64,000 nucleotides of DNA, taken from assembly GCA_023374025.1 (NCBI GenBank), contig SIJG01000020.1:1249948-1313947 (forward strand), read 5' to 3'. The DNA comes from Heterodera schachtii (Eukaryota; Nematoda; Chromadorea; Rhabditida; Heteroderidae). Of the stretch, positions 1-10,927 are shown in pieces (within the stretch, counting starts at the first letter, position 1; each line of letters begins with the position of its first letter). The notes under the pieces are model-generated. The model had not been told where the DNA came from. It ran no database searches and saw only the letters and a list, made by a program, of their open reading frames with translations. The position numbers and the translations under genes were made by a program.

Positions 1-353
1 AAATTTTTTTTAAATGGAAACTCTTAGGAAATATTTCAATAAATCTCCACCCCATTTGCAGTTCAAAACTAAGACATTAATTAGGGAAGAGGGGGGGCGG
101 GGCAAAAATATTACCTATCTATTTTCAACCAAATCTCTTCTGATTACCATTATATGGATGTAATTTGAATGGAAAATGTCACAACTATTCAAATATTTTA
201 AAAATTAAGATAATTTTTCATATATTTTTTTATTATATATTTTTTATTATTTATTACAGTCTATTTTTATATTTTTTCTTCTTTTATAACACTATCTGAT
301 CACCCCATTAAAGTTAGGCTTCAATTGCTCTTTTTTCGTCCCCTTTGCCCGAA
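1..353. other. AT-rich upstream region
   Basis: No gene seen. The stretch is AT-rich with a short G run near 91-100 and long A/T runs near 200-290. It lies directly upstream of the ATG at 354 and may hold the promoter of the MAM-like gene; no defined promoter motif is claimed. Confidence 0.4.
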
Positions 354-2851
354 ATGCTCCCCCAACTCCGTGTCGACCATCTTCACCATCTCCATCATCA
401 TCAGCAGTTGGTTCTGCTCGCCCTTCTGCCCCTCCACTTGCCCCTTTTGTTCGCCTGCGCCCCTCCCCCGCACCCATCGCCATTTTTTGCCACAAATTTG
501 CCCAGCCAAACCATGGGCATAATCGAACCACGGCACCCGGCCAACAGTCGCGCATTTGGTGAACAAATCCATCAGCCACGAGTGGAGGAAGACACTTCAT
601 CAACCGATGCACCGGCGCAAAATGCGCTCGGGGGAATCGGTCAGTCGAATGAAAGTCGGAAAACCATTGCAAACTCGCCCTATGGATTAGCACAAAAATT
701 GAATAAATATTTCGTAATAAATTTCAACTTTCTCTTGGGTATTTATTTATTAGGGCTACGATAAAGCCTTCAATTGACAATTTCGGTAGATAAAAAATTT
801 AAAAAATAGTTTTATAATAGGAATATAGAATTTCTTTCGAAATCTCTTCAATTTTTATTTAATTGCCTTTCAGACCAAAGGGCAAGCACAGCAAGCGGAC
901 CAATCAAAGAACCGAGAGAGGCACTCACTCAATTAAAAAGCATAATTGAAAAACAAAAATACGATGAACTTTTAAGTTATTTTGTTATGATTTTGATGAC
1001 AAATGCCGATGGCGAAACATGGAGGGCTTTTTGGTGGACGATTTTGACTGGTACCAGGGCGCCGGATTTCTGGACGAAAATCGTTTAAGGTTGTGAAGCA
1101 GGAAAATAAATGTTTATGAATGAATTGGATATTTTTTTAAGATTAGCAACTGGCACACATATCAGCCCAGGTGGACCAATTCAAGTTTTAAATGAACATT
1201 AGCGAATTTATTTTTATTCCGTTTATAACACCCAATATAAAGACATAATCTTAATTGTAATTTTATTTGCATGAGTAATATAAATTTTGAATTATCAGAT
1301 GGATTTTATGGCATCACCGCGACGGACAAAATTGAACTGTCGGGTGCCAAAGGCATTTTGGTGAGTGACGTCATCCAATGTCAGACCGGCAATGCCGAAC
1401 TTCGATTTATGTATTGGACGAGTCCGGAAGTGAAAATCAGTGGGTTACTTACGGATTAATTATTCTTCATAAGTGTTAATTCGATGTATTTTCTTTCGTC
1501 AATTAGCCATTTGCGTCAAATCGGTCCTCCGGCTTTTTCCCTACTTCGATTACTGCTCAACGCCAGTCGAGAACAACGACCCGGGCCCCGCTTACATAAT
1601 TCTGCCGGATTTAGGAGGCGATCCGCTGCAGGTTAGCAATTGAATCTCGTATTGCCCAATTTGTTAATAAAGATTATATGGCCAAAACCAAATTGTCACT
1701 TCAGATTTTCATCCAAGCGCACAATTTTGTGTTCAACAGTGCCGCATTGCAAGGCGGATTTGCCATCATTGACAACCTCGAATATTATGGGGAATTTTGC
1801 GACAATGGCGCCGACGGCTTTCTCGCCCAATCAAACTCCGTAAGAATTTACTAAGCAATGGGATTTATCAGTGAACTGAACCGGCTTTATTTGCTCGCTT
1901 TTCGACACTTCTCTTAAGGCCCGCTCTGAGACGGCGCCTCGCCTCGCGCCGCGGCCAAAAGGCGAAGAGGGCACTTTAGGCTGGGGTCCCGAGCTGATCT
2001 ACAACAGTGTGATCGAAAATCCCCCAGCAGCAGTCGGTGCCGCGGCGGGTGGCGGCGGCTTCTCCTCGCTGCTCGATTGGATGCTTTACGGCGGCGGTCG
2101 CGGGTTGGGCGGAAATGGCAACGGCACGATGCCGACGCCCAACACTTTGCCAAGAACATTTGAAAGTGCAACTCTGCCAAATGCGGCAGAATCCATTTTT
2201 GAATTGAGTCCACCGACCAACAACTTTGTTTTCCCCACTCTTGTGCCGTCGGCTCAAGGCTTCAACCCTCTGCCGACAATGGCACCAATTTCAGACCCAA
2301 TACCAACAAAGTAAATTGAGATTTTTAAGAGTTGAATTCGTGATTATTCTATGTTTTTGTAATTATTGAAAAAGTTATCAGGCATTTTTGAAAAATAAAT
2401 AATTTTTCGTGAAAGCTTAAATTTTTCATATTTAGCACTAAACTTAAAGTTGGAAAATAATGGTTTAGATAGATTAATAGTGATAATTAATTCATCATAA
2501 ATATTTAATATAACCAATATTTTCAAATATTTCCGTTCTCTTCTGACAATAATTCGCTTTTTCAGCAGTGATCAGCAAATGTCCTCTTCCGTTCCACCCG
2601 CTTTTCCTCCCTTCGCCGCTATTCGTCCGTCCAAAAGCCAATCCGAATTTGAAAATGCATTTCAGCCAAATTTGGAAATGCAAAATCAATTAAATGCAAA
2701 AATTTTTCCACAAAATCGGCCCTCTGCTGAACCGATGGGCGGAATTCGATCATTTCGAATTGTTCAGCAGCAGAAAATCAACACGGATGAGAACAACGGA
2801 CAACAGTCAATGGGTGGGCATATTCAATCAGAGCCAGGGATTTTCACTTAA
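354..2851 (+). CDS. Secreted MAM-domain-like protein, multi-exon
   Basis: A signal-peptide exon starts at ATG 354: a His-rich start, then a Leu-rich hydrophobic core ending near FACA. Later exons give a nematode-type MAM-like extracellular domain: 977-1089 (DKCRWRN, DWYQGAGFLDENRL), 1147-1184, 1299-1439 (GFYGITATDKIEL), 1507-1631 (FDYCSTPVENNDPGP), 1705-1839 (FIQAHNFVFNSAALQGGFAI then EYYGEFC). A Gly/Pro-rich tail follows in 1919-2310 and 2566-2851, ending GIFT and TAA. Exon phases agree from 977 to the stop. Acceptors at 1918 and 976 end TTAAG, not TTTCAG. MAM modules act in extracellular adhesion, so a secreted or cuticle/matrix role is inferred. The junction between the first exon and 977 is not resolved: an acceptor at about 874 opens a different frame. 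Confidence 0.72.
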
Positions 2852-2934
2852 GCGTAAAGAGTAAACGGTGTATTTTGAATTTAATTATTTTCAGAATTCT
2901 AATTATAAAAAGGAATATTTCCGAACAAAAAGCT

Positions 2935-3660
2935 TTTCACTAATAGAAAGTATTCTTTGCGGAATGTCCAGCAGAGAGAGAGAAAGGGGTGGAGTTGAGT
3001 CGAAATTTTAGGAGACTGAGAACCGAGAATTGAGCCGGATACCCGAGTCTGAGACCCATCAAAAAAGAGAAATTCCTTGACTGGAGAACCAATAAATGAT
3101 AATTTCGACCAACCCTTGCAATTGTTATGAGGCGCATCGATTTGAAAAGTGTATTTCCCTCATAGAAACGCACCATTCGGCCAACCGCGGCAGCAAAAGG
3201 CCATTGCCCCATTTGGCATTGTTGCGAAAAATGGAGGAAGAAGAAGCAATGGAGAAGAGTGGAAGAAAGGGGGCGGCAACTGAACTGGCCGAAAAGGACG
3301 AAGAGGAGGAGAGGGAGGAGGAGGAGGACGAAAGGGAGGAGATAAACGACAGGGAAGGAGGAGGAAGAGGAGGACGAAGCAAAGGAAGAGGACAAAGGAA
3401 GAGGAGGAGGAGCGGAGGACGAAGAAAGCGCCACTGAGGAACCGCCGGATTTTGTGGAGAAAGAAGAGTGGATAGGGAGAAGAAGAAGATGAGGCACTTC
3501 CAGAGCAGAGATGCGAGCATTGAAAAATTAAAAAAGACGGCAAATATTTGTCGTTTATTTGGCCGCTTTTAATCGCTTTCGCATCTCTGTGAGTTAGTGG
3601 TAATAGCGGCAGAAAGAATCTCGCTGATTTTTTGATTTGCTTTAATTTATACAAAAGTTA
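2935..3660. repeat. Purine-rich (GA/GGA) low-complexity tract
   Basis: From about 3220 to 3500 the + strand is almost all A and G, with GAGGAG and GAAGAA tracts. It can be read as a Glu/Arg-rich ORF on + or a Ser/Leu-rich ORF on -, as expected for low-complexity DNA. No supported splice structure or recognisable domain. It could be the acidic tail of an unrecognised gene, but I treat it as simple sequence. Confidence 0.5.
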
Positions 3661-3755
3661 CTATAAAATTATGTACTCATTAAAATGTTTAATTATTTAA
3701 TTTTTTTTTTATTTGTTTTTTGATAGATGAAAAAGCACATTGTGCTTCCAATTAA

Positions 3756-3958
3756 TTACACCATAATAGTTTCTGGACGAGAACGCCACATCCCTTGGGG
3801 CTGTCCTTTGTCTTCATGTACACTTCTATAATGCATCAATTTTCTTTTCCAATAGCACCCTCTTAAAAATGGTCCGCAACCGATGCAACGGCCCTTTGTT
3901 GGCCTTCTGTTTGTGCACTTGGCCGGTGGACTTGTCTTTTTTTGTCCAAATGCAGTTT
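3756..3958 (-). CDS. Possible terminal exon of a small basic Cys-rich protein
   Basis: On the minus strand an acceptor (CCCTTCAG) at 3959-3966 opens a 67-codon frame ending at TAA 3756. It is basic, with four Cys in a short span (KCTNRRPTKGRCIGCGPF, then GCYW), followed by a His/Arg-rich tail. The upstream exon was not found; the sequence before the acceptor is hydrophobic when translated but looks intronic. Family not recognised. The Cys spacing suggests a small metal-binding or disulfide protein, but this is weak. Confidence 0.33.
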
Positions 3959-4184
3959 CTGAAGGGAGAAAAATGATGACAATTAACAAATAATTGTGAG
4001 TTAATGATTTAAAAGAGATGAGAGTGTCGGATAAAGTGAAGCACAAATGGGATTAAACCCTACCGTACATTAATCAATTTGCATTAATATTATTAATAGT
4101 GCTGTTTGAGTCTTGGCTCGAGAAAAGTTACAGTGGGCTTTTGATTTTCAGTCTCGATTCCCGACAAATTTTGGTCTCACTAGC

Positions 4185-4360
4185 TTTAAAGGCTTATGCT
4201 ATAACATTGTAACAGCCTCCCTACCTTTGCTATAATACTTTACGCTTTAAGGCATGCAAAAGACATTGTCCATATGACTAATAAATTATGGCCTAGGCTA
4301 TAACATTGTAATAGACTCCCTTCTTTTGCTATAATACCTTGATAAGGCTTACGCTTTCTA
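4185..4360. repeat. Imperfect direct repeat, two copies
   Basis: The phrase GCTATAACATTGTAA followed by AGCCTCCCTACC or AGACTCCCTTCT and TTTGCTATAATAC occurs near 4197-4240 and again near 4298-4340. The copies sit about 100 bp apart, just upstream of the ORF at 4370. Origin unknown. Confidence 0.6.
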
Positions 4361-4369
4361 TTTAAACGA

Positions 4370-4916
4370 TCATTTCCTGTGGCGAGCGTAACCAGAGGCC
4401 ACCGTATGAGTGCTTCAACAATCCAGTTGTGCGCATGGCCTACCAAGACCAAAAAGAAGCAACAGCAGCAACGCTTGGGCGCCAATGGCGCCGCAACACG
4501 TTCTACTCACAGGACTTCAACGTCAGACGGTGTGCACAGGCTGCACGCCGAGGAGTCTTTGCCGAATTGGGGGGGGGGGGGCACTCGGAAGATGACCAAG
4601 TTGAGGCTGCAGCAGATGCTGACGGAAACGAACATGGAAATTGACCGCGAGCTGCTCAATGAATGCAGCCAGTTTTTGGAAAAATTTATAGAGTTGATGA
4701 AGAAAATGGAGGAGTTGAAGAAGGAACAGGCGTTGAACAGAAGGCGCGCTTATGGAGTACTTATCGACAGCGATTCTGAAGAAGACGACGACAAGGCTGC
4801 AGCAGATGTTTTTTCGGCGCGCTTTTTGCAAAAAACTTTTGTGGAAGAAGGGGGTCCGGCGGTGTCGATAGGCGCTGCCGGGGAAAATTTTGAAAACTTG
4901 AGTGTAGTTTGTTAAC
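4370..4916 (+). CDS. Unrecognised protein with acidic coiled-coil C-terminus; frame broken at a G run
   Basis: Two good open frames meet at a run of twelve G at 4569-4580. Upstream, in one frame, is a plausible exon with PPYECFNNPVVRMAYQDQKE and RRNTFYSQDFNVRRC. Downstream, in another frame, is a coiled-coil segment (LRLQQMLTETNMEIDREL, FIELMKKMEELKKEQ) with an acidic patch SDSEEDDD, ending at TAA 4914-4916. Composition suggests both halves are coding, so the G run is either a frameshift or a length error. The last 60 bases resemble short pieces seen near 60909 and 61038, so the 3' end may contain transposon sequence. No family recognised. Confidence 0.42.
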
Positions 4917-5009
4917 AGATTTTCAACAAAAAAGGCTGGCTTTTTGGGATTATTAGGCTCAATTTGTACGGATTTTCTTTAAAAAATGATAAAATATGAG
5001 TCAATAAAT

Positions 5010-5355
5010 AAAAATGTGAGGAATATTTTTCTTGTCGATAGGAAACCTATGAGTATACAAAAAGTAAATTCAAAATATTTATTTTTTGTAGAAGGGATTG
5101 AACCATAGGAAAGAAGTACACAGAAATTCAAGAAGATTAGCCACTAGGCCATTTGCACAATTGGCAGTGTTACTTTTAAAGAATATCATAATTATTTTTT
5201 AAATTTTTTTACTTTAACTCCAATTTTTCATCTCTAATTTTTTATCCAAACCCACACGGTTCCCGTTTGCCCTACCGCGACCGCGAAATAGATTTTGAAA
5301 ATCCGGGACCGGGACCTCGGAGGACCGGGAATTCCCGCCCCGGTCCCGGTCCCGT
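5010..5355 (-). mobile_element. tRNA-derived SINE copy
   Basis: On the minus strand a pol III box A-like sequence TGGCCTAGTGGCTAATC (5135-5151) is followed by a box B-like GGTTCAATCCC (5094-5104). A nearly colinear copy lies on the + strand at 59285-59640, sharing a GC-rich block (GGTCCTCCGAGGTCCCGG), the tRNA-like head and the tail TTTTTGTATACTCAT. Two dispersed copies plus split promoter boxes indicate a SINE rather than a functional tRNA; the acceptor stem does not pair well. Confidence 0.62.
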
Positions 5356-5359
5356 ACAA

Positions 5360-5980
5360 CTTAGTAATAACAGCAATCATCGACTATATTATTTTTAAAA
5401 AATAGAAATTAAAAATTCTTTATTTAAACAGGGTCTCTTTTGTGAAATATTTGGGGTTTTCGCGAAGCGACCTAGCACCCGAAGCATTTGAAGTCATTTA
5501 AAAATCAAAAAAAACATTTTATAAACACACAAAATAAAATAATAATTTTAATTTTTTCTCGCTTCTGCCTCACTAATTCAGCGTCGCATCCGGCATCCAT
5601 TTCGGCCAATTCCGAATGAATGATTGATGTTCCGTGTGTTTTAACCGATTTTGAACCAAAAATGCTAATTTTCGAAAATTTGGACTCTCAACTTTTTATT
5701 CGAATTCGGGTCCGAGGTTCGAAATTCAGAAGACGCGTTTATAGTTACTTTTATACTTAATGCTACCAAAAAAATTTTTTCATTATTTACTGTCGAATAA
5801 ATTTCAGTAAAATATATCCCTAAGAAACGACCCTAAAATTTTCAAAAATACATCACTAAGAAATGAAAAACTTTTTCAAAAATCATCTCCAAATTTGAAT
5901 TTCCCTTCGAAACAATCAAAACATATAAAAAAGTAAAAAAATAAATAAACATAAAATTAATTAATGATGTTTTTCAATAA
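5360..5980. other. Non-coding interval
   Basis: No gene seen. A short palindromic TTTCGCGAAGCGACC sequence near 5458 recalls the hairpin cluster at 49.2-49.7 kb. The rest is AT-rich spacer and the 3' flank of the HTH gene. Confidence 0.4.
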
Positions 5981-8469
5981 TTAATTTTGGCTAGATTCTT
6001 TTTCTTCTTCTTCTTCTTCTTTTTCTTTTTCTTCTTCTTCTTCTTCTTCTTCTTCTTCTTCTTCTTCTTTTTCTTCTTCTTCTTCTTCTTCTTTTTGGCT
6101 TGTAGCAGCTGCTTCTTCATCTTCTCCACTTGTTGATGATGGTTCCTCGAAATCTAAATTCAAAAATTAAAAATTTTATTAAATATTAAAATGTTACCGT
6201 TTAAAGCTCGCTTTTCCAATTTCAATTTCAATTTCCAATTTTTCAATGTTTGTTTGTTTATTTTTAATTGTTCAGCTATTTTTTTATCACTCATTTCTTT
6301 GTTTTGCTTTTTCAATTGCTTATATTTCTGTAATGTTTTCACCTTTTCTTTATCACTGTATCCTTTTCTGCCTAAACATTTTTTAAAGTAAACATTATTT
6401 TTAATATTTTCTTATTCATTTGCCTATTTTTATGATTTTTTTAATTTTAATTTTTTTTTATTCATTATCTATGTATTTCTATCATTATATGCTAAGTAAA
6501 TAATGTTTAAAATTCACTTTCTAAACCAAATTCTTTTTTCCATTTGCTCAGAGTTGTCCGATGAATATTTAATTTTTTTGCAATTTCATAATCGTTCGCA
6601 TAATCTCCACTTTTTATCAACTTTTTGTAGCGTTTGATCACATTAAATTTGTCCTTTTCAGTGTAGAAAGGATTTGGTTCTTAAATGGGTAATAATTAAT
6701 CGCAAATTATGCATTTTAAAAGGAATTAAATTAATGCTTATACATATCTCTCTGAGTTTTCGTACAATCAAAGTCTTCTGAAAATATTTTCCTCTTTTGC
6801 TAAACCGAAAAAACTTTGGCGAAAACAAAAAGAGCAAATGCTGAAAAAGCCATGCTCAATAATGAAAATAATTAAATATAAATAAAGAGTAATTTGCTTT
6901 TCATGTGTCCATGTTTTTTCTTCCACAAATATAATGTTCGCCGATGTATTCCAAAATGTTCCGCAATTTTTGCGTCGGTAATATTCGGATAATTATCCTT
7001 GATTTTATGATATTTGTCCATGAATTTCTGTATTTGTTCTTCACTGGAGAACGTATGGCATTCTTAACAAATATTAAGAATTTTTTTGTTACGACAAAAA
7101 ACTTACTTTCAAGCCCAAAAACATTTTTCCAAGTCATTAGTGTATTGGTGGTGATGCCAAATTTATCGGCAAATTTTTTGTCGGTAAATTCCATGTTTTT
7201 TTCTTTCAGTTTTTTATATAATTTGATTATTTTTGCAATTTCTTCGTGCGAATGTTGTCTTTCTTAATTTATAGAATTTATGTAAATTCAGCTAAATGTT
7301 TAATTTTTGAAATTTTGTAGAAAATCCTCTTTAGGGGATATGCTTTGAAAATTTTAAACCTATTTGTAAGGTTTGGTTTGGTTTTTATTCTTTTTTTATT
7401 GCATTTTTTAAGGAATTTTGAAAATAAGCCCAAAATATCAATCCCTACTGATTGACTGTTAAGCATTAGCTTACTTTGATAGTCAAATTTCACTTTCCAT
7501 TTGTACAATATTTTTGGGTTGACGCCAAAATGTTTTTTAGCAATTTTCTCGTCGCTGAATTTTGGGTTTTCTTTTTTAATTCTTTGATATTTTTTCAGTT
7601 TTGCATGAATTTCTGAGTCATTTTCCTCTGTATTTCCTTAAATTTCTTATCATTTATTGTTAAACAAATAATTACAAATAATCATGAAATTTTATAAAGT
7701 CTGCTGAAGGTCCAACAAATTAAGACAATCATTTAGAATTTTAGTGTACGGCAACAGAATAAAGTAAAATTTGTAATTTTTTAGGGTTTTATCGGCTCCC
7801 TAACAAATTGAGTCCATTTCCTCACCATCAACAGAATTATCAGCAGATGAAGCAGAATAATCCGAATAATTGCTGCTGCTGCTGCTGGCGGTGACCTTCT
7901 CGTTATTTTGCTCTTCAATTTTTATATTTTTGTTCGGATTTTTCACTTCCAAATTTGTGTTTTGCTCATTTTCTTCTTTTTTGATTGCTTTCAATTGGTC
8001 CAGGGCATTCTTTGGCTTCCATTCATTTGAATTTGGTTCATCGTCAGTTTCAATTTTTACTGCAAAGTGAATATTTCGTTAATTGTTTTGCGGACTGCAG
8101 AATCAATTCCGTTCTCATTCCGCACAGAATCAATTGAGGTTTTAATGTTTTTTTTATAGAATTTAATTTTTATGCTTAATTTAGCCTTTAAGTGCGAAAT
8201 TTGGTGCCCTAAAACCTCAATTATCCGCACTTACATATTTTACCTTTGCTTATCGGTAAAGCGTCATCACAAAACTCAATCTCTTCGATTTTAACTATTT
8301 TAAGTTCGGCGTTTTCAACTTGATTTTTCCCTTTCGGCCGATGCGTCCGCGGGGCTTTAGGCCAATTTTTTGGAAATGATTCTGCATCCATCGCGTTATC
8401 CATTGAATGTGTTTCGTGAAAAAACAATTGCAAAAGGTGAAAGCTGAGAAGCCACGAAAGCTTAATCAT
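5981..8469 (-). CDS. Signal-peptide protein with five tandem HTH units and poly-Glu tail
   Basis: Eight exons: 8469-8244, 8059-7826, 7627-7475, 7262-7107, 7062-6898, 6679-6518, 6371-6198, 6153-5981. Their sum is 1443 nt, giving 480 residues with all phases consistent. Exon 1 starts MIKLSWLLSFHLLQLFF, a clear signal peptide. Exon 2 is acidic, Ser-rich and Lys-rich. Exons 3-7 each encode one roughly 52-residue homeodomain-like helix-turn-helix unit ending in a W-K signature (KIAKKHFGVNPK then LYKWK; KFADKFGITTNTLMTWK; KIAEHFGIHRRTLYLWKKK; EIAKKLNIHRTTLSKWKKEF; KIAEQLKINKQTLKNWK). Exon 8 is almost pure Glu and ends ESSQN. The intron after exon 5 has a GC donor. Such HTH units bind DNA in transposases and Psq-like factors; DNA binding is therefore likely, while a secreted or host-nuclear role is inference. 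Confidence 0.72.
5998..6100. repeat. (CTT)n microsatellite encoding poly-Glu
   Basis: Near-perfect CTT repeats with occasional TTT interruptions. On the minus strand they read GAA/AAA and encode the Glu-rich tail of the HTH protein, so length changes stay in frame. Confidence 0.85.
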
Positions 8470-8489
8470 TTTGAGTGAAATTTTCAATT

Positions 8490-9288
8490 TTTATTTTTAA
8501 ATAAAGCAAATAAAATCTTAATGAGAGATTATTTATTAATTTAAGTAAAACAATGCAAGTGAATTATTATTTTAAAAGGGGGGGGGGGGGGGTCGGTAGT
8601 ACGAATTTTGGGGTCCAAACGAATTTGGAAACCGAACCAATACCAAAAAGAATTAATTTGCTCGAAAATTTATTTTTGGCATTGAATTATACACAAAATA
8701 TAATTTCTCTTAAACCTTTAAATTTGCACAAAGAATTGGTAATTTTTGTATAACCTGGAGAAGGACCCATTCAGAAAGAGAATTATTATGAAAAATAATC
8801 AGCACAATTGAATAGGTGCAGCACAACCTAACCAAATGCATATTATTATTATTTTAAATAATATAGTATTTTTTTTTTGTTTTAGCTTTATTATTGATTT
8901 ATCAATATCCATTAATTATGCATTTGTAAAATGCATTGCATTAGTTGCAATATATTTTCTTATGTATTAAATTTGTATCATCTTTTATGTTTCAGTTTTC
9001 ATAAAAATACAACAGAGCCGAATTCAGCATGAAGTTTCAGGCTTTATGCAAATTGTTTCGAAAAATTTTGCTCGAACTCGGGTTGAGTCGAACCAATTAT
9101 TTATTGGGAAAAAATGTCGGGAAATTATCAGTTTGTCAGTTCCCTGTTGGAATATTATGTACAGAAAAGAAACAATTATTTTTTATATTGTAAATAAATG
9201 AAGCAGACATTTTTTATGCAAATAAATTCCGCTATATTTTGCTTTTTAATTAGTTAAATCTCTCTTATTTATACTAAAGATGAGTGTG
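8490..9288. other. Upstream region of the HTH gene with long G run
   Basis: No gene seen. A run of about 14 G lies near 8579-8592. From about 8990 to 9230 the reverse complement resembles 46440-46620 (shared GTTCGACTCAAC core and GAAACAATT), so this flank belongs to the duplicated module. It probably contains the promoter of the HTH gene. Confidence 0.45.
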
Positions 9289-9763
9289 TGTCCGACGGGG
9301 GTCCACTGCGTTTGGGCGCGCGCGTTTGGGCGCTCACGTTTGGGCGCGCTCGTTTGGGCGCCAGCATGTTTTTCCACTACAGCTTTCTATAACTTTTTTC
9401 AATATCATCCAAATCCAATATTGTTGGTATCATTCGAAAGCTTAATGTATTTAGAAACTTTTTCTAAGCTACGATTAGACAAATACGAAAAAAGTTATAC
9501 ATGAAAATTGCGAAAAAGTCGAAATTTTCAAGTTTTTTCTCAATAAAATTTTTTCCAAGCTTGAAAAACTTTTCGCTTTTTGTAAGGCTAATAGAACATG
9601 TTAAGAGCTTTCGAATGATACCAAGATTGTTGGATTTGGATGCCAAAGAAAAAAGCTTAAGTGGAAAAACGAGCTGGCGCCCAAACGAGCGCGCCCAAAC
9701 GTGAGCGCCCAAACGTGAGCGCCCAAACGCGCGCGCCCAAACGGGTGGGTCCCGTCCGACGGA
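9289..9763. mobile_element. Foldback element with GTTTGGGCGC tandem termini
   Basis: The left end carries tandem CGTTTGGGCGC-type units (9309-9363). The right end carries the reverse complement GCGCCCAAACG (9674-9741). Outer GTCCGACGGG and CCCGTCCGAC also pair. The inner arms hold GGTATCATTCGAAAGCTT at about 9427 and its inverse at about 9606. No transposase is visible, so this is a non-autonomous foldback element. Confidence 0.7.
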
Positions 9764-10009
9764 TGTGCCATGGTTTGAGTTGAATATGCGTGCGTTTTGT
9801 TTTTGTTTTTGCGTTAAATTGTATTAAAAAAGAAATTGTTTGGTTTTAATTTTTCATTTGTTTTGTTTCCTCTTTGCCTAATTGATCTGTTTTTTGGCAT
9901 TTTTTTTGTTTTTCATCTGTCTTTGTATTTGTAGAATTTGTTTTTACTTTTATTATTTCTCAGTTTTTTGTTAAAGAAACAGATATGCTGATTTTTATGC
10001 TTTAAGTTT

Positions 10010-10593
10010 TGTAACCCACAACCCCCTCCCAATTTACTCAAAAACCCTGGGACTCAATTAGGCTAACATTCCTCCTCCCGTTAACACATTTCTCTTTTCA
10101 CACCTTATCTCCCGTTTAATCTCCCTCATCCATTTCACATCCGTTCCCCTTTTCCGTTTTCCTTCCGCCGCTTACGGACACTTCACGTACAAAAGGCACT
10201 CCGATCACACCAATCGAGGAGGGAGAGAGGAAGAGCACGTAAATCCATAATTCACTCGGCCTCTCCCCTCCGTCCCTTTCCCCCAGGGCTTCTTCCCCTT
10301 CCCCTCAGGGCTTTTCTCATCCCAAGGAATTCAATCTTCAATCCCTCCAGGGCAAATTCTTTACCAATGGTACTCCCAAAATCCAATCAATCCTTCCCTT
10401 TTCTAATTTCAATCAACACGGCACTTATTTTAAATATTTTATTTATATTTATTTTCTTATTTTCGTTAATAAATAATAAAACTCAATTCGGCATTTGGAA
10501 ATAAAAGGGAAATTAAAAGGGGGAAATTCGGTAATAAATAATGGGACTTTTTCGGACATTTTCCCTCCCGGCCCGGCACGTTCCCACATTTCT
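10010..10593 (+). repeat. 5' long terminal repeat
   Basis: Starts TGTAACCCACAACCCC and ends near CCCACATTTCT. Matches 19194-19770 throughout except for seven extra bases (AATTTAC region) near 10033. A TTCGTTAATAAATAATAAAAC stretch near 10470 may hold a polyadenylation signal. Confidence 0.78.
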
Positions 10594-10608
10594 GGTAGCA
10601 CCGGATGG
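10593..10608 (+). promoter_or_regulatory. Putative primer-binding site
   Basis: TGGTAGCACCGGATGG follows the 5' LTR directly and starts with TGG, the complement of the CCA end of tRNAs. The matching tRNA was not identified. Confidence 0.45.
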
Positions 10609-10927
10609 TTGTCGAATGACAACCTTTCCATCCTCTCTCTGGGTAGCATCGTCCCATTTCACCTCTGGCAGTTCTTCCCACTAATTCATTTTTTTTTTGC
10701 TCGTTTTCCCCTCGCATCTTTTTGGCCTTCCTCACAATTCACACGCCGCCGCAATTAGTTGTCCAGTTCCATCTCCGACTTCTTGCAAATAACGGCTGTC
10801 GTGAAGTTCAAAACTTCTCGATTAGCAGAGCGGATTTTTTTCCCCTTAATTCAATGGCCATTTTCCTCCAATTTCCACCCACATTCTGATAAAAAAGCTC
10901 AAGCCCCCTCCCCTTCAACATCGAATA

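Noticed and set aside
3125..3654. Minus-strand Ser/Leu/Pro-rich frames
   Set aside because: Shadows of the GA-rich tract; composition is what any purine-rich strand gives in reverse.
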